Origin: Tubiluchus corallicola
Taxonomy: Eukaryota; Priapulida; Priapulimorpha; Priapulimorphida; Tubiluchidae
DNA: 44,344 nucleotides
NCBI GenBank assembly: GCA_030141605.1
Contig: JAQGDQ010000938.1
Location: forward strand, 1 to 44,344
Direction of reading: 5' to 3'
Each line of letters starts with the position of its first letter. Position 1 is the first letter of the stretch. The notes under the pieces were generated by a model. That model worked only from the letters and a program-made list of their open reading frames with translations. It had not been told where the DNA came from and did not search any database. Made by a program: the position numbers and the translations under genes. Of the stretch, positions 20,920 to 32,568 are shown piece by piece.

Positions 20920-22896
20920 TGTCAAAATGGGTTTACGTCTCTACTGTTTCTTGACAGTTTGGGCCCACTGCCTGACCTCTGTTGTCGAAGTGGGTTTACG
21001 TTTCTGCTGTTTCTTGACAGCTTGGGCCCACTGCCTGGCCTCTGTTGTCGAAATGGGTTTACGTTTCTGCTGTTTCTTACAGTTTTGGCACACTGCCTGG
21101 CCTCTGTTGTCGAAATGGGTTTACGTTTCTGCTGTTTCTTGACAGTTTAAGCATATTGCCTGGCCTCTGTTGTCGAAATGGGTTTACGTTTCTGCTGTTT
21201 CTTGACAGTTTAGGCATACTGCCTGGCCTCTGTTGTCGAAATGGGTTTACGTTTCTGCTGTTTCTTGACAGTTTGGGCACACTGCCTGGCCTCTGTTGTC
21301 GAAATGGGTTTACGTTTCTGCTGTTTCTTGACAGTTTAAGCATACTGCCTGGCCTCTGTTGTGGAAATGGGTTTACGTTTCTGCTGTTTCTTGACAGTTT
21401 TGACACACTGCCTGGCCTCTGTTGTCGAAATGGGTTTACGTTTCTGCTGTTTCTTGACAGTTTGGGCACACTGCCTGGCCTCTGTTGTCGAAATGGGTTT
21501 ACGTTTCTGCTGTTTCTTGACAGTTTAGGCATACTGCCTGGCCTCTGTTGTCGAAATGGGTTTACGTTTCTGCTGTTTCTTACAGTTATACTGCCTGGCC
21601 TCTGTTAATGAGTTTACGTTTCTGCTGTTTCTTGACAGTTTGGGCATACTGCCTGGCCTCTGTTGTCGAAATGGGTTTACGTTTCTGCTGTTTCTTGACA
21701 GTTTGGGCATACTGCCTGGCCTCTGTTGTCGAAATGGGTTTACGTTTCTGCTGTTTCTTGACAGCTTGGGCACACTGCCTGGCCTCTGTTGCCGAAATGG
21801 GTTTACGTTTCTGCTGTTTCTTGACAGTTTGAGCACACTGCCTGGCCTCTGTTGTCGAAATGGGTTTACGTTTCTGCTGTTTCTTGACAGTTTAGGCATA
21901 CTGCCTGGCCTCTGTTGTCGAAATGAGTTTACGTTTCTGCTGTTTCTTGACAGTTTTGGCACACTGCCTGCTCTGTTGGCAAATGGGTTTACGTTTCTTG
22001 TCTTACAGTTTACTATTGCCTGCCCTCTGTTGTGGAAAAAATTTTACGTCTCTGCTGTTTCTTGACAGTTTCACCACACTCTCTCTGTTGAAACGGGTTT
22101 ACGTTTCTGCTGTTTCTTGACAGTTTGGGCACACTGCCTGGCCTCTGTTGAAAATGGGTTTACGTTTCGTTGACAGTTTCATGCCTGGCCTCTGTTGTCA
22201 AAATGGGTTTACGTTTCTGCTGTTTCTTGACAGCTTGGGCACACTGCCTCGCCTCTTTCGAAATGGGTTTACGTTTCTGCTGTTTCTTGACAGTTTGAGC
22301 ACACTGCCTGGCCTCTGTTGTGGAAATGGGTTTACGTTTCTGCTGTTTCTTGACAGCTTGGGCACACTGCCTGGCCTCTGTTGCCGAAATGGGTTTACGT
22401 TTCTGCTGTTTCTTAACAGTTTGGGCACACTGCCTGGCCTCTGTTGTCGAAATGGGTTTACGTTTCTGCTGTTTCTTGACAGCTTGGGCACACTGCCTGG
22501 CCTCTGTTGTCGAAATGGGTTTACGTTTCTACTGTTTCTTGACAGTTTGGGCCCACTGCCTGGCCTCTGTTCTCGAAATGGGTTTACGTTTCTGCTGTTT
22601 CTTGACAGTTTGGGCACACTGCCTGGCCTCTGTTGTCGAAATGGGTTTACGTTTCTGCTGTTTCTTGGCAGTTTGGGCACACTGCCTGGCCTCTGTTTTC
22701 CAAATGGGTTTACGTCTCTGCTGTTTCTTGACAGCTTGGGCACACTGCCTGGCCTCTGTTGTCGAAGTAGGTTTACGTTTCTGCTGTTTCTTGACAGTTT
22801 GGGCACACTGCCTGGCCTCTGTTGTCGAAATGAGTTTACGTTTCTGCTGTTTCTTGACAGTTTGGGCACACTGCCTGGCCTCGGTTGTCGAAATGG
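20920..22896. repeat. 63-bp minisatellite, about 31 copies (2 kb)
   Basis: The unit GGGTTTACGTTTCTGCTGTT-TCTTGACAGTTTGGGCACAC-TGCCTGGCCTCTGTTGTCGA-AAT repeats with few changes. Variable positions are TTTGGGCACA / TTTAGGCATA / CTTGGGCACA. Shortened, damaged units cluster at 21960-22200. Because 63 is divisible by 3 and the unit has no stop in several frames, long open frames appear on both strands (a 21-residue period, NGFTFLLFLDSLGTLPGLCC plus R, and in antisense KLSRNSRNVNPFRQQRPGS). I see no splice or start context that makes them genes. Confidence 0.97.
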
Positions 22897-24633
22897 AATA
22901 AAATCGAATTCACCTTTTGACCTGAAAAACCTACCATTTTACAACTGCCTGTTCTCGATCATGTTTTAACTGTTTATCTTCGCTCCAGGAATGTCACAAT
23001 TTTCTTCTCTTCTTTTCACTTGTCCTTTTCCTTTCCCTTGTGCTTATCCAAAGGGAAACCATGCATAATCGTATATACGTTCATTTGTTTTTGCATGTAG
23101 ATGGCACCACATGCTGTACTCTCAGTAATGTGTGCCACACAAAGTATTTATGTCACTATCGGTCCATGTATAAGAATAGCTCCTGAACTGATGAAAGCTG
23201 TTGTTTCTTTAAAAACGAATTATTGCTTCTGGCTTTGAACTTAGTGCCAATGCGGCTCCAAATTTCGATTGCTACGTGACAAAAATATTCTGATGCAGTG
23301 ATTTTTTGTTTTAAGAAATTAACAGGCAGCGCGGCTTCTTTGGTGAACTGCATATTTCAAAATGCAAAAACGCCATTGCTAATCAGGAAGCCATTGGAGT
23401 TTACGCCCATTCCGATTGTACTCATAATTGTGATTCACTGCAGGTCATTGGCTTGCAAATCACATATTCTCAGACGACGACCTCTTTGCAAACTATACCG
23501 CTACTGTTCAGCGGAAGCCACTCATCCAGGCGGTAAATGGCTCACATTCACGACTGCTAAGTGCTGTTTGGGTGCAAACCTTTGGTGAATTATTCCATAA
23601 AGAAGCAGAAATAATTGGTATATTCTGTGGCGTTTTCAAATCACAAATTGCCTGGTAGGAAGGAAATAATGCCCAACATTTCTTAATTAGTGTTGTGACA
23701 GAAACTTAATTATTGTCAGCTAATGTAAGCACGTTCCATATCTTTTGCAGATAGCTGTTTTCTACGGTAGCTAATTACAAAATTTCCAAGAGCAGATGCT
23801 AACAAACAAAATCACGTTAGCTTGGGGGGGGAATAATTCTCCCCAGTGAAATATGTTTCACTGACTACGTTTTACGTTTGATTCGCAATGAATCATGATG
23901 AATAATGTCTTTCAAAGTAAGACGCTCGTCTTCATGCATCATCTGTCTTAGCCGATTTACTGACATTCAAATATAAATGCAAGAACAGATTACTCATAGA
24001 TATATAAGCGCGCAGTTGTCATTTCAACTACATGTATACTAAAACTGCAATTCACAAAATCGGTTTAGGATTTCTCTTTGTGGATGATAACAATAGCCGT
24101 AATACGATACTCAAGAAAATCTACAAATAGCAGATTGATGATATAACATGTTTGTTATAAATTAAAAAGAACATTAAATGAGTGAAATGAAACCATGTGC
24201 TTGTATTTAAGAAATTGCAAACTCATTACAAATGCTTATCTTAAAAACACACCTGTTACTATAATTCATCTTATTAATATCATGTGATTATTTTATGCAC
24301 GGCGAAAAGTGTTTTTCGTGTTGCCTTTGTTCAGCTTATGGGGGACACTTATAAACCGGCTGATTTAGTTGAGATTATTTTTAGAAAAATACAAAATCGT
24401 TATGATCGGGTTTATGAAATTGAGTTTTCCGTATTTTCTGATTATATTTAAAACTTGTGTCCAAATCATGTATAACGGACATGTGATAGCGGTAGTTCTT
24501 ATTTATTTAGCATATGTGTTGTACGTCACGCATGTTATTTGTTAGACATCCTACATTTCTTTTTCCATCCCATTTTTTAATTATTAGCCATTTATTCACT
24601 CTTTGTAGTCGTCTAAGGTATGTGTATATTTAA

Positions 24634-25177
24634 AGGAAAACCGGATGATTGTGTAAACATGAGTTCAGAATAAAGAATGCTCTAAAATATAGAAAACTAT
24701 TATAGCTTTTTTTAAAGCTTAGATTAAATAATAATTACCTCGGATAATCAAATATCGTTGAACTTTCAAAGCTACGCGCGGCTCAGTGAATCTACTAAGA
24801 TTGGCAGCGGCGCCTTTTTGCCACATTCGCGTGGCTGACAAATAGAAGGCGGTACCGTGATAACCATGATCATGAACTGCTGTGTTAGTTTCTGACGTCA
24901 TATAATGTAAAGCCCATTTTTCGTGACATCATGCGTTTAAGCAGTACTGTAATACTTATGCAAACGTGCTTGAGGCGCAAGGGAAGACGCCTTTCATTGC
25001 ACAAACTGTGGTTAGTTTCTGACGCAAGCAATAGCTGTGTTCGGTTGCCGTTTATTAACTTTCTAAGCTAATTATTCAAATATAAGGAACAATTGTTAAC
25101 TTTTATAGGCAAGAGAATGTATATTTTGGACAGCAAATTAAAATGAGATTAAGTCTAAATAATCATCCGGTTTTCCT
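24634..25177. mobile_element. TTAA MITE family 1, copy 3 (best-preserved ends)
   Basis: TTAA|AGGAAAACCGGATGATTG on the left and AATCATCCGGTTTTCCT|TTAA on the right form perfect 16-bp terminal inverted repeats, with intact target TTAA on both sides. The element is 544 bp. It lies 270 bp upstream of the NCKX exon at 25447. Confidence 0.93.
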
Positions 25178-25446
25178 TTAAACATCGGTGTAAATTTAGT
25201 ACAGTTTTTAAGAGTTATTCCTTTGCAACATTTATGTATTTGAAGTGTATAATGTGCAGCAATGAAATTAGTCAATGAACATTGTATTTGTGACCACCTA
25301 TGATTACTTACAGAAGGCGGTAGAAGTCAATACTTAAGGAATAAACACTAAAAGCATGAAGAACATTTCAGCTAGCTAAAGTCAGGCCTACTGACTAAAT
25401 AATTAAGAACTTGTGCTGGGCTAATGTCTCTACACTTTTTCCACAG

Positions 25447-25643
25447 ATAACCTATCGGACGAGTTGGAAGGCACCCGAGGCCATGTGTCCACAATCGAAT
25501 CACAGATCAAGCAACTGGAGGCATCGACGTCACCAGCAACAAAGAGTGACATAGAGAACGGGAACGCCCTAAATGGACAGGTGAATAAGAGCGAAGCGAG
25601 CCTGCGCAGCATCCCGGAGAGTGGCCCCTGCCCATCTCCATCG
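25447..25643 (+). CDS. NCKX: NCKX exchanger, second cytoplasmic-loop exon
   Basis: The acceptor CTTTTTCCACAG precedes 197 nt, ending CCATCG|GTACTG. With one base from the previous exon it reads D-NLSDELEGTRGHVSTIESQ, IKQLEAS and, further on, KSDIENGNALNGQVNKSEAS, SLRSIPESGPCPSPS. It ends in phase 0, which fits the exon at 35621. The sequence is hydrophilic; the N-terminal half has heptad-like hydrophobic spacing (L..E...H...IESQIKQLE) and could form a short coiled coil. The rest is Ser/Asn/Pro-rich and probably disordered, as expected for the regulatory loop that precedes the second membrane domain. I see no canonical Ca2+-binding domain, which is normal for NCKX and unlike NCX proteins. Confidence 0.8.
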
Positions 25644-25747
25644 GTACTGTTATAAACACTAATCGTCCCCCACCCCCACATTGTTTGTTGTGTTGGTCAG
25701 TTTTAGAACTAGAGACACACCCCACAACGTATTAGAGGTAGGCATTT

Positions 25748-25884
25748 GGCACGTGTTAAAAATAACCAGTCACGTGACGTAAATTTAACCATTGGCGTAG
25801 TCGCACGTCATCCGTGGCACGTGTTAGAAATAACCAGTCACGTGAAGTGAATTTAACCAACGGCGTAGTCGCACGTCATCTTTA
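25748..25884. repeat. 68-bp duplication with four CACGTG E-boxes
   Basis: GGCACGTGTTARAAATAACC recurs at 25748 and 25816. Each copy carries two CACGTG palindromes (25750, 25771, 25818, 25839) and a terminal GGCGTAGTCGCACGTCATC. CACGTG is the core site of bHLH/bHLH-Zip factors such as Myc/Max, USF and Clock. The cluster lies 105 bp after an NCKX exon. A regulatory role is inference. Confidence 0.8.
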
Positions 25885-26341
25885 GTAACGTCTGCTTTGA
25901 TTGTAGAATAGGCATTGTCGTGTGTTAGATTTAGTGAATATTAAGTGTTAGATAGGCATGTTTGTAAGGATACGTATTGTAACGTGTTGAAAATAAATAT
26001 TGTCAAAAATATCCCATCATGCCAGGGGTAAACATTGTGGCTCGTTATAGGTGAACATATAGCAAACAAAGAAGTGTTAGGAAGAATTTATTTTAGCACT
26101 TTAACACAACAGTTTAATTGTTGACAGTGACGCATTAGCTACAGATATTTGTGTTGAACGGTTGCACCTTGTGTCAAGGCTAAGTAAAGATAACTCTTAG
26201 CTGTACATGTATAAATTTTAATAAGAAGTAGATGTTAATTGCTTGTAATCTTAACTGCAGGTTTACGATAAAATGATCTTCTCCGGGTTTGTGAGCTAGT
26301 GAAAGGCTGAGCACACAATTATTAGGGTTTTTGAAACCATG

Positions 26342-26755
26342 CTTAAACCAATCGTAACCATGAAGACCTTGATTTGAACCAGGAAACTTCGGGTTGTCTA
26401 AGCTCTAGTGCTTAAACCAATCGTAACCATGCAGACCTTGATTTGAACCAGGAAACTTCGGGTTGTCTAAGCTCTAGTGCTTAAACCAATCGTAACCATG
26501 CAGACCTTGATTTGAACCAGGAAACTTCGGGTTGTCTAAGCTCTAGTGCTTAAACCAATCGTAACCATGCAGACCTTGATTTGAACCAGGAAACTTCGGG
26601 TTGTCTAAGCTTTAGTGCTTAAACCAATCGTAACCATGCAGACCTTGATTTGAACCAGGAAACTTCGGGTTGTCTAAGCTCTAATGCTTAAACCAATCGT
26701 AACCATGCAGACCTCGATTTGAACCAGGAAAGTTCGGGTTGTCTAAGCTCTAGTG
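26342..26755. repeat. 69-bp minisatellite, 6 copies
   Basis: CTTAAACCAATCGTAACCAT recurs at 26342, 26411, 26480, 26549, 26618 and 26687. Each is followed by ATTTGAACCAGGAAACTTCG and GGTTGTCTAAGCTCTAGTG. Copies are almost identical, suggesting recent expansion. Confidence 0.95.
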
Positions 26756-27263
26756 GTCACCGAGTTGCAATCCACAGATCCCTTTTCACATTCGCATTTA
26801 CTCTCATTTTTCATGGTTTCAAACTTTCAGAATTGTTAATTCACTCCATCATAGAGTGGAAATGTTAGGATTAAGCACTGTGAAGTGTTGGAGTTGAACA
26901 TGTGAAATCAATAAGCTTTGCGTTTCACCGGTCACACAAAAGCAGAAACTCAATCAATGTAATTCGTCAGTCAAAAAAGCTGGAAAGATACACAAGCAAT
27001 CTTCCACCAGTGCTCCATCAAACTCAGTAAAAACATGGCAGACGAGGACGAGTTGCAAGTAAAACAAAAAGACTTTACATTAGTTACAATCGACTTCAGT
27101 AAGCATCGATATACTGGGGCATGTAAAATAAAATTCATTAAAAGTGGAATTACTGGATTAAGTATCATGTTGCTATGAAGCACACAAGTTTTAAATGATT
27201 ACTAATTATTAACCATCCCCCCTGCAGAATGTTGTGATAGCAGAATGTACTTTCGAGCTTTAA

Positions 27264-27901
27264 CCCTTATAAGGTCACCGGGGGGTAGAAAATTACCTCC
27301 AGACCGGTTTTTCTGCATTTTGCCCCTTTACCATACGCATCCCAGTAAACCTTTTCTATGACTTTTTCTAAATGTGTTTTGTGCACAAAATACTTTCAGT
27401 TATTTATTTTAGGCGCATTGTCTCACCACGAAATAAAAGTGAAAATGCAATATGTCGATTTCTTAAAATTGTCGAAACCTTACTTCGCTTGTCTATACAT
27501 TATACGGGCGATGTATCTGATAAAACAAAATGTCAGACGTCTGTATGCTGACGTAGAACTAGTCTACTCACAACTACAAAGACAATCAGATCATAAACTC
27601 AGACACTCAGCATTTTCAATGTTGCTAGCAATGTCGGTTGTCTACAATTATTCCAACACAGATAAGGGAACGTAACTAACCGAATTTAAATTTCGTATTA
27701 CTAGTAAGTCACATGTCTTTAAGCAGAGGTATAATGTTTCCTAGGTTGGTCAGCATAACCACAAATTATGATGTTGCTGTTTACTAATGAAACACGGCGG
27801 CGGTTTATCAAAAGTAATTTACGAATTATGATGGGGTAATTTTTACCCCCCCCCCCCCGGTTACCAAAATCGGTTGTAAAAAAATCGTGACCCTATAAGG
27901 T
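27264..27901. mobile_element. TIR element with CCTTATA(A/G)GGTCAC ends and subterminal C-run
   Basis: The left end CCTTATAAGGTCACCGGGGG, then GTAGAAAATTACC, is matched by the reverse complement of the right end (CCTTATAGGGTCAC, then ACCGGGGG...GTAAAAATTACCC). The right arm has extra sequence between the two blocks and a longer C-run (27846-27858). The roughly 640-bp interior holds a 105-codon open frame (27358-27675), for example KVKMQYVDFLKLSKPYFACL and RRLYADVELVYSQLQRQSDH. I do not recognise it; it could be a transposase remnant. Confidence 0.65.
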
Positions 27902-28816
27902 ACATAAAAAATATATTGTAACGATACAGGCAGTCATTGGGTATTGCTTACGGTAAATATGGTAAAGTGTTGAAGGAAAACACTGTGAAGAGATATCTAT
28001 CTGGAAAGATGTAAGAGTAATGAAAAGGAGACAAACCGTTTCTTGGATGTGCTTTGATGAATGGATTACCACTAAGTACGTAACCGACTATCTTTCTCAT
28101 CTTACCAGCAAGTCACCAATGCGATAAAATCACAAGCTTTATGAAATACCTTTTTAGGAAAACGAGCTAAACTGCTATTCGTTTGAACTATGTATATACT
28201 GTACTTGTGGATTCTAGACAATTGATTACACTAAATGCTTATTGCAAGAAAAAGTTCCACTGTATTTTAGAATTATTTGTCGCGTCTTTAGAGAATGAAG
28301 GTTTTGATTTTATTTCCAACTTCGGGATAGGATTACTTCGTTTCTGAACAAATTCTCTTGTGGATACCAATATAAGAAATATTGGTCCAAACCGATAAGA
28401 CAAACGGCAGTACGGCTTTGATTTGGTGTGATAAACTTGAAATTAATTGATTTATAAAGTACAAGAAAATCGAAAAACAAGAAGAAAATAGTAACTGCAA
28501 AAATTTAGCGAAATACTAATAATAATAATTACCAAACAGTAGTGATTAACGAGTAAGGAAATAAGTTGAGAAAAAAACTATTGTAGGTACATTTAGTATT
28601 ACGCATTTAAAATCAAAATTAAAGAGAAAATATACTATCGTTGCTTTACAAAATATTAGCAATTGATCGTACATGAAATTAGTTATCGTCACTACATTAT
28701 AATTAGTACAAAAGTAGAATCATTTATGTCTACTTACGATTTTAATGGCCTTATTTAAACATCACATTTGTCAGTAAGATATAATTCGAAAACCAGAACT
28801 ACATGTACACTTGACG

Positions 28817-29633
28817 GAGTATGTACGAAAATGAGAACGACAGATCTATACAGTATAGCGTATACATGCGAAAGTATGTACGAAAATGAGAACGACAGGT
28901 CTATACAGTATAGAGTATACAGGCGAAAGTATGTACGAAAATGCGAATGACAGGTCTATCAGTATAGAGTATACAGGCGAAAGTATGTACGAAAATGCGA
29001 ATGACAGGTCTATCAGTATAGAGTATACAGGCGAAAGTACGTACGAAAATGAGAATGACAAGTCTATACAGTATAGAGTATACAGGCTAAAGTACGTACG
29101 AAAATGAGAATGACAGGTCTATACAGTATAGAGTATACAGGCGAAAGTACGTAGGAAAATGCGAACGACAGGTCTATACAGTATAGAGTATACAGGCGAA
29201 AGTACGTACGAAAATGAGAATGACAGGTCTATACAGTATAGAGTATACAGGCGAAAGTACGTACGAAAATGAGAATGACAGGTCTATACAGTATAGAGTA
29301 TACAGGCTAAAGTACGTACGAAAATGAGAATGACAGGTTTATACAGTATAGAGTATACATGCGAAAGTACGTAGGAAAATGAGAACGACAGGTCTATACA
29401 GTATAGAGTATACAGGCGAAAGTACGTACGAAAATGCGAATGACAGGTCTATACAGTATAGAGTATACAGGCGAAAGTACGTACGAAAATGCGAATGACA
29501 GGTCTATACAGTATAGAGTATACAGGCGAAAGTACGTAGGAAAATGAGAATGACAGGTCTATCAGTATAGAGTATACAGGCTAAAGTATGTACGAAAATG
29601 AGAACGACAGGCCTACAGACAATAGAATATAGA
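28817..29633. repeat. 55-bp minisatellite, about 15 copies
   Basis: The unit GTACGTACGAAAATGAGAAT-GACAGGTCTATACAGTATAG-AGTATACAGGCGAAA repeats with GTATGTACG, GTACGTAGG and GAGAACG variants. A few units lack TA after TCTA (53 bp). Each unit contains the palindromes GTACGTAC and CTATACAGTATAG. The array is uninterrupted and has no unique spacers, so it is not CRISPR-like. Confidence 0.95.
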
Positions 29634-30398
29634 GGCGTGTGGTGATTCATTTTAAGTTTTAATGCATAGTAGGGATATACAGTCACATTTACATCTTTCT
29701 TGATTCATGTGTGTTTCTGACAGACATTGTGCAATGTTATCACATGCAAACTCGACTGATATGCTCAGAGGGTTTGCTACTAAAACTGCAAATTTATGAA
29801 CACTGAAAACTAGTATAATGCTGAATAGCCCAAAAGCATGAAAACTGAAAACAGTAATTTAACATAACAAAAGAAACTGCATTATGCTGTCTTAGAAGAC
29901 GCATGTTTTCCATACTAACGTTCAAGCTCTCATTCTAGCTTCAGGATGCAACATGAGAATCTGAGACGCTGTTCCATCTTTCTTCATCTCATGCCATCTT
30001 ATTAAAGCTGTTTTTTGTGCTGTACACACGGTATTAAATAGCGCAGGTTTTTATAAAGGCAGGTTTTTGTAAGGTTACAACTGCACTCAACAGCTGATGT
30101 CAACATAGCACAATCTATTATCTTTTTTTCCTACCATTTCCACTAACACATCCTTCTACCCTTCCTGTGTGATCTAATCTTTCTCCCAGTTCTTTTTTTT
30201 GTTCAAACATCAATTCTTTTTTTATCGGGTTCACATGACAGTGGGCTTATACAAGCCTTTGCTTCTCTAGCCCCACTGCAGTACAATTATTCTTTTACGA
30301 TAACGATAGTGAATGAAACATAACAATTTAATATAGTAGATGTAATAGTTTTGATGTCGCTGTGTGCTTAATGTCATTATATTGTACTGAATGTGATA

Positions 30399-30432
30399 AT
30401 AATAATAAATAAATAAATAAAATAAATAAATA
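30399..30432 (+). repeat. (AATA)n microsatellite
   Basis: GATAATAATAATAAATAAAT followed by AAATAAAATAAATAAATAA. It may be the 3' tail of an unrecognised retroelement upstream. Confidence 0.85.
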
Positions 30433-31099
30433 ACACACTGAAGCAGAAATTCCTCTAACTTGTTCTCTCTGTGTTTTTTGCCCAGGCTTTTAATTACTGA
30501 AAAGTGAACGCCTCAAAGACTCGGTTTCAATAATGAATACCTTCCCTGACAAACTGTTTGAATTATGAGCTTCTGTCTGCCTGCAGGATTAAAATTCTCT
30601 ACGACCTGGGAAGCTGGGATGAAATTGTAAATCTTTATAGAAGTCGGGTTCTTTTATTAAACATGATGCGTTTTACTCAGAGACCTAACCCACGCGCTTG
30701 TTTTGCAGCGCCATCTATGCAAAGTTGTCATCTAAATTTGATATTTCAGCTACAGGGATTCCTGTTACCAACTTAGTAGAAAAAGCAATGTAATGTATAC
30801 GCTCAAACCAAAGTTGCGTTCCCATATCTACGTTAGTTTATTCTGCAAAATACAAATTTTCTGTAGTCTACAATTACTACCTCTACAAAACTACTGAAAT
30901 AAGTGCTAGAAAAATAAGTGCTACAGATTACTACGTTACACTAAAGCTAAAATGCATACATACATTGTTGGTCCAATATTGAGTCGAGAAAAAGCCAGAA
31001 TGTCAGTAAAAGGTAGCAGTATAATTATAAGTCAAATTTTAAATGTAACAGAGACGTGTGTACATAACAAGTTCCACCTATACAATGTCAGAGTAGAAA

Positions 31100-31238
31100 A
31101 AGTAGTCTAGCTTGTTGAGCTACAGTCTAATATATTGTGGCTTCTAATGCATATACTACCTTGGGAAGGAGTAGTCTAGTTTGTTGAACTGCAGTCTAAT
31201 ATTTTATGGCTTCTAATGCATATACTACCTTGAGAAGG
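31100..31238. repeat. 69-bp tandem duplication
   Basis: AGTAGTCTAG recurs at 31101 and 31170. Both copies continue with GTTGARCTRCAGTCTAATAT and GGCTTCTAATGCATATACTA. Confidence 0.88.
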
Positions 31239-32568
31239 GGTAATGGACCAAAACATTTGCACCTGCAACAAGCAAGTTGGAAGAGGCGTAGAGTATCTGA
31301 GTTCCCAGAAATTTACTGTCACACTATAATTCATGTATTGCTAAGTTGTGATATAGTTCTCGTGCTGAACTTGCGAACTACTTTGAAATAAAAGCGCTTT
31401 TTGTATAAACGTTTTAAAAACAGGTTGATGACTTGTCTGAGCGAATATTAATGAAGGTGACCTTTTTTATGATGCACCAAAAAAGGTGGTGAAGCTTCCA
31501 TTTGTTCACACGGAATGCTGACTGTGGTTTATAGTTTAACTATTCATTAGTATTAATTTAGGTGTTTAGATCTGTACCGTTTAAAATTTTCGTAGTTGTT
31601 TGTATTTAGTGTATCGTCTGTATTCATGCGCAAAAACATATCACTCCTTTGGTACATCACTTAGTCAGATACATTAGACGTGAAAAACGCCCAAAACGGA
31701 TTGACAGGAAATCCGTTAGTAGGTACAGTTAAGTAGCGCCAAGCCTAATTAGTAAATTGAGAGGTGACGTCTAGGACAAAAGTACTTTTAAGATTTTCAT
31801 TTGCTATGTTGTCCCTCGTTGTGGGTGATGCGTGCACACGTGTAGTTAGCTGAGAGGATCTGTCATGGCGGATTATTCTTGATAATGACCTTGAATCTGA
31901 TTCCACCCAAGACCCCGTTAGAAGACTTTTGAAGTAGCCTTGATCCCACCGTAAGGCCCGGGTGAATACCAGCTAGCAGCCTGTTAAACTTTTACACAAG
32001 GTGGACTGTGGAAAAGTTGCAAAATTTTGATTTGAACGTTCTAAAGTCTTTCGAACTAAGTCGAAAAACTTATCAGCAACTTTTGCTGTTCGCAAACACA
32101 CATGATTACAAACATTACGACAAAAATTATCGTAAATTAATAAAAATCGTATTAAGTCTTTGCTAGAGTGAATCTCGCTAGAGCTAGATGATTGTAATAA
32201 TGAACTTCTGCACATCGAGAACTTTGTGACTTGCATTTTTTAAAACATCTGCGAGACAGAGACACGTATACCTAATTACTAGAATGATATTAATTATGCT
32301 AATGACCGGGCTCTAGAAGCCCTATCAAAAGACAGTAGGCCTACATGTCGTTTTTCTGGTTTCTTACGAAAGCTCAGAATAACTAATGTTTTGACTAAAA
32401 CTGATACAATAGACATGAACCAATCTCAACTTTTGTTCTTTTCATCTTTGACACTGACATGCAAGATTGCCTTCTTAGCGAACCACATTATAGATGGTCA
32501 ACATGCCAGCAGTGTTTTTAAGGTTCAAACATTCAACGTTTAACTATGCAGAAACTTGATTGTATTAA

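Larger units (their letters stand above)
9918..25446 (+). other. NCKX intron, 15.5 kb, repeat-rich
   Basis: It is bounded by GTGCTT and a CCACAG acceptor. It contains the inverted TTAA MITE pair, the pentamer array, the CCGTATTTTCCCG MITE, three I-like LINE tails, the 5S-headed unit, the 63-bp minisatellite and a TTAA MITE, each listed separately. Stretches where I see nothing definite are 10930-11690, 12691-13412, 13872-14760, 16160-16600, 20435-20919 and 22970-24633. An 81-codon open frame at 20564-20809 ends close to a solitary TTGTCCTTTAA (20877-20887) and may be inside another degenerate TTAA element. Confidence 0.75.

Noticed and set aside
21045-22969. Long open frames (187, 169, 273, 223 codons) on both strands
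   Set aside because: They come from a 63-bp unit whose length is a multiple of 3. There is no start context, splice signal or family match.
23298-23588. Overlapping frames on both strands (96 and 65 codons)
   Set aside because: Neither shows domain features or usable splice signals.
28817-29633. CRISPR-like array
   Set aside because: The units are contiguous with no unique spacers, in a eukaryotic intron.
30577-30620. Exon-like segment after CTGCCTGCAG (RIKILYDLGSWDEI) before GTAAATC
   Set aside because: The phase required by the flanking NCKX exons (0 to 0) puts a TAA immediately after the first codon, and 40 nt is not a multiple of 3.
31973-32236. 87-codon minus-strand frame
   Set aside because: The composition is plausible, but no family, splice sites or conservation evidence is available.
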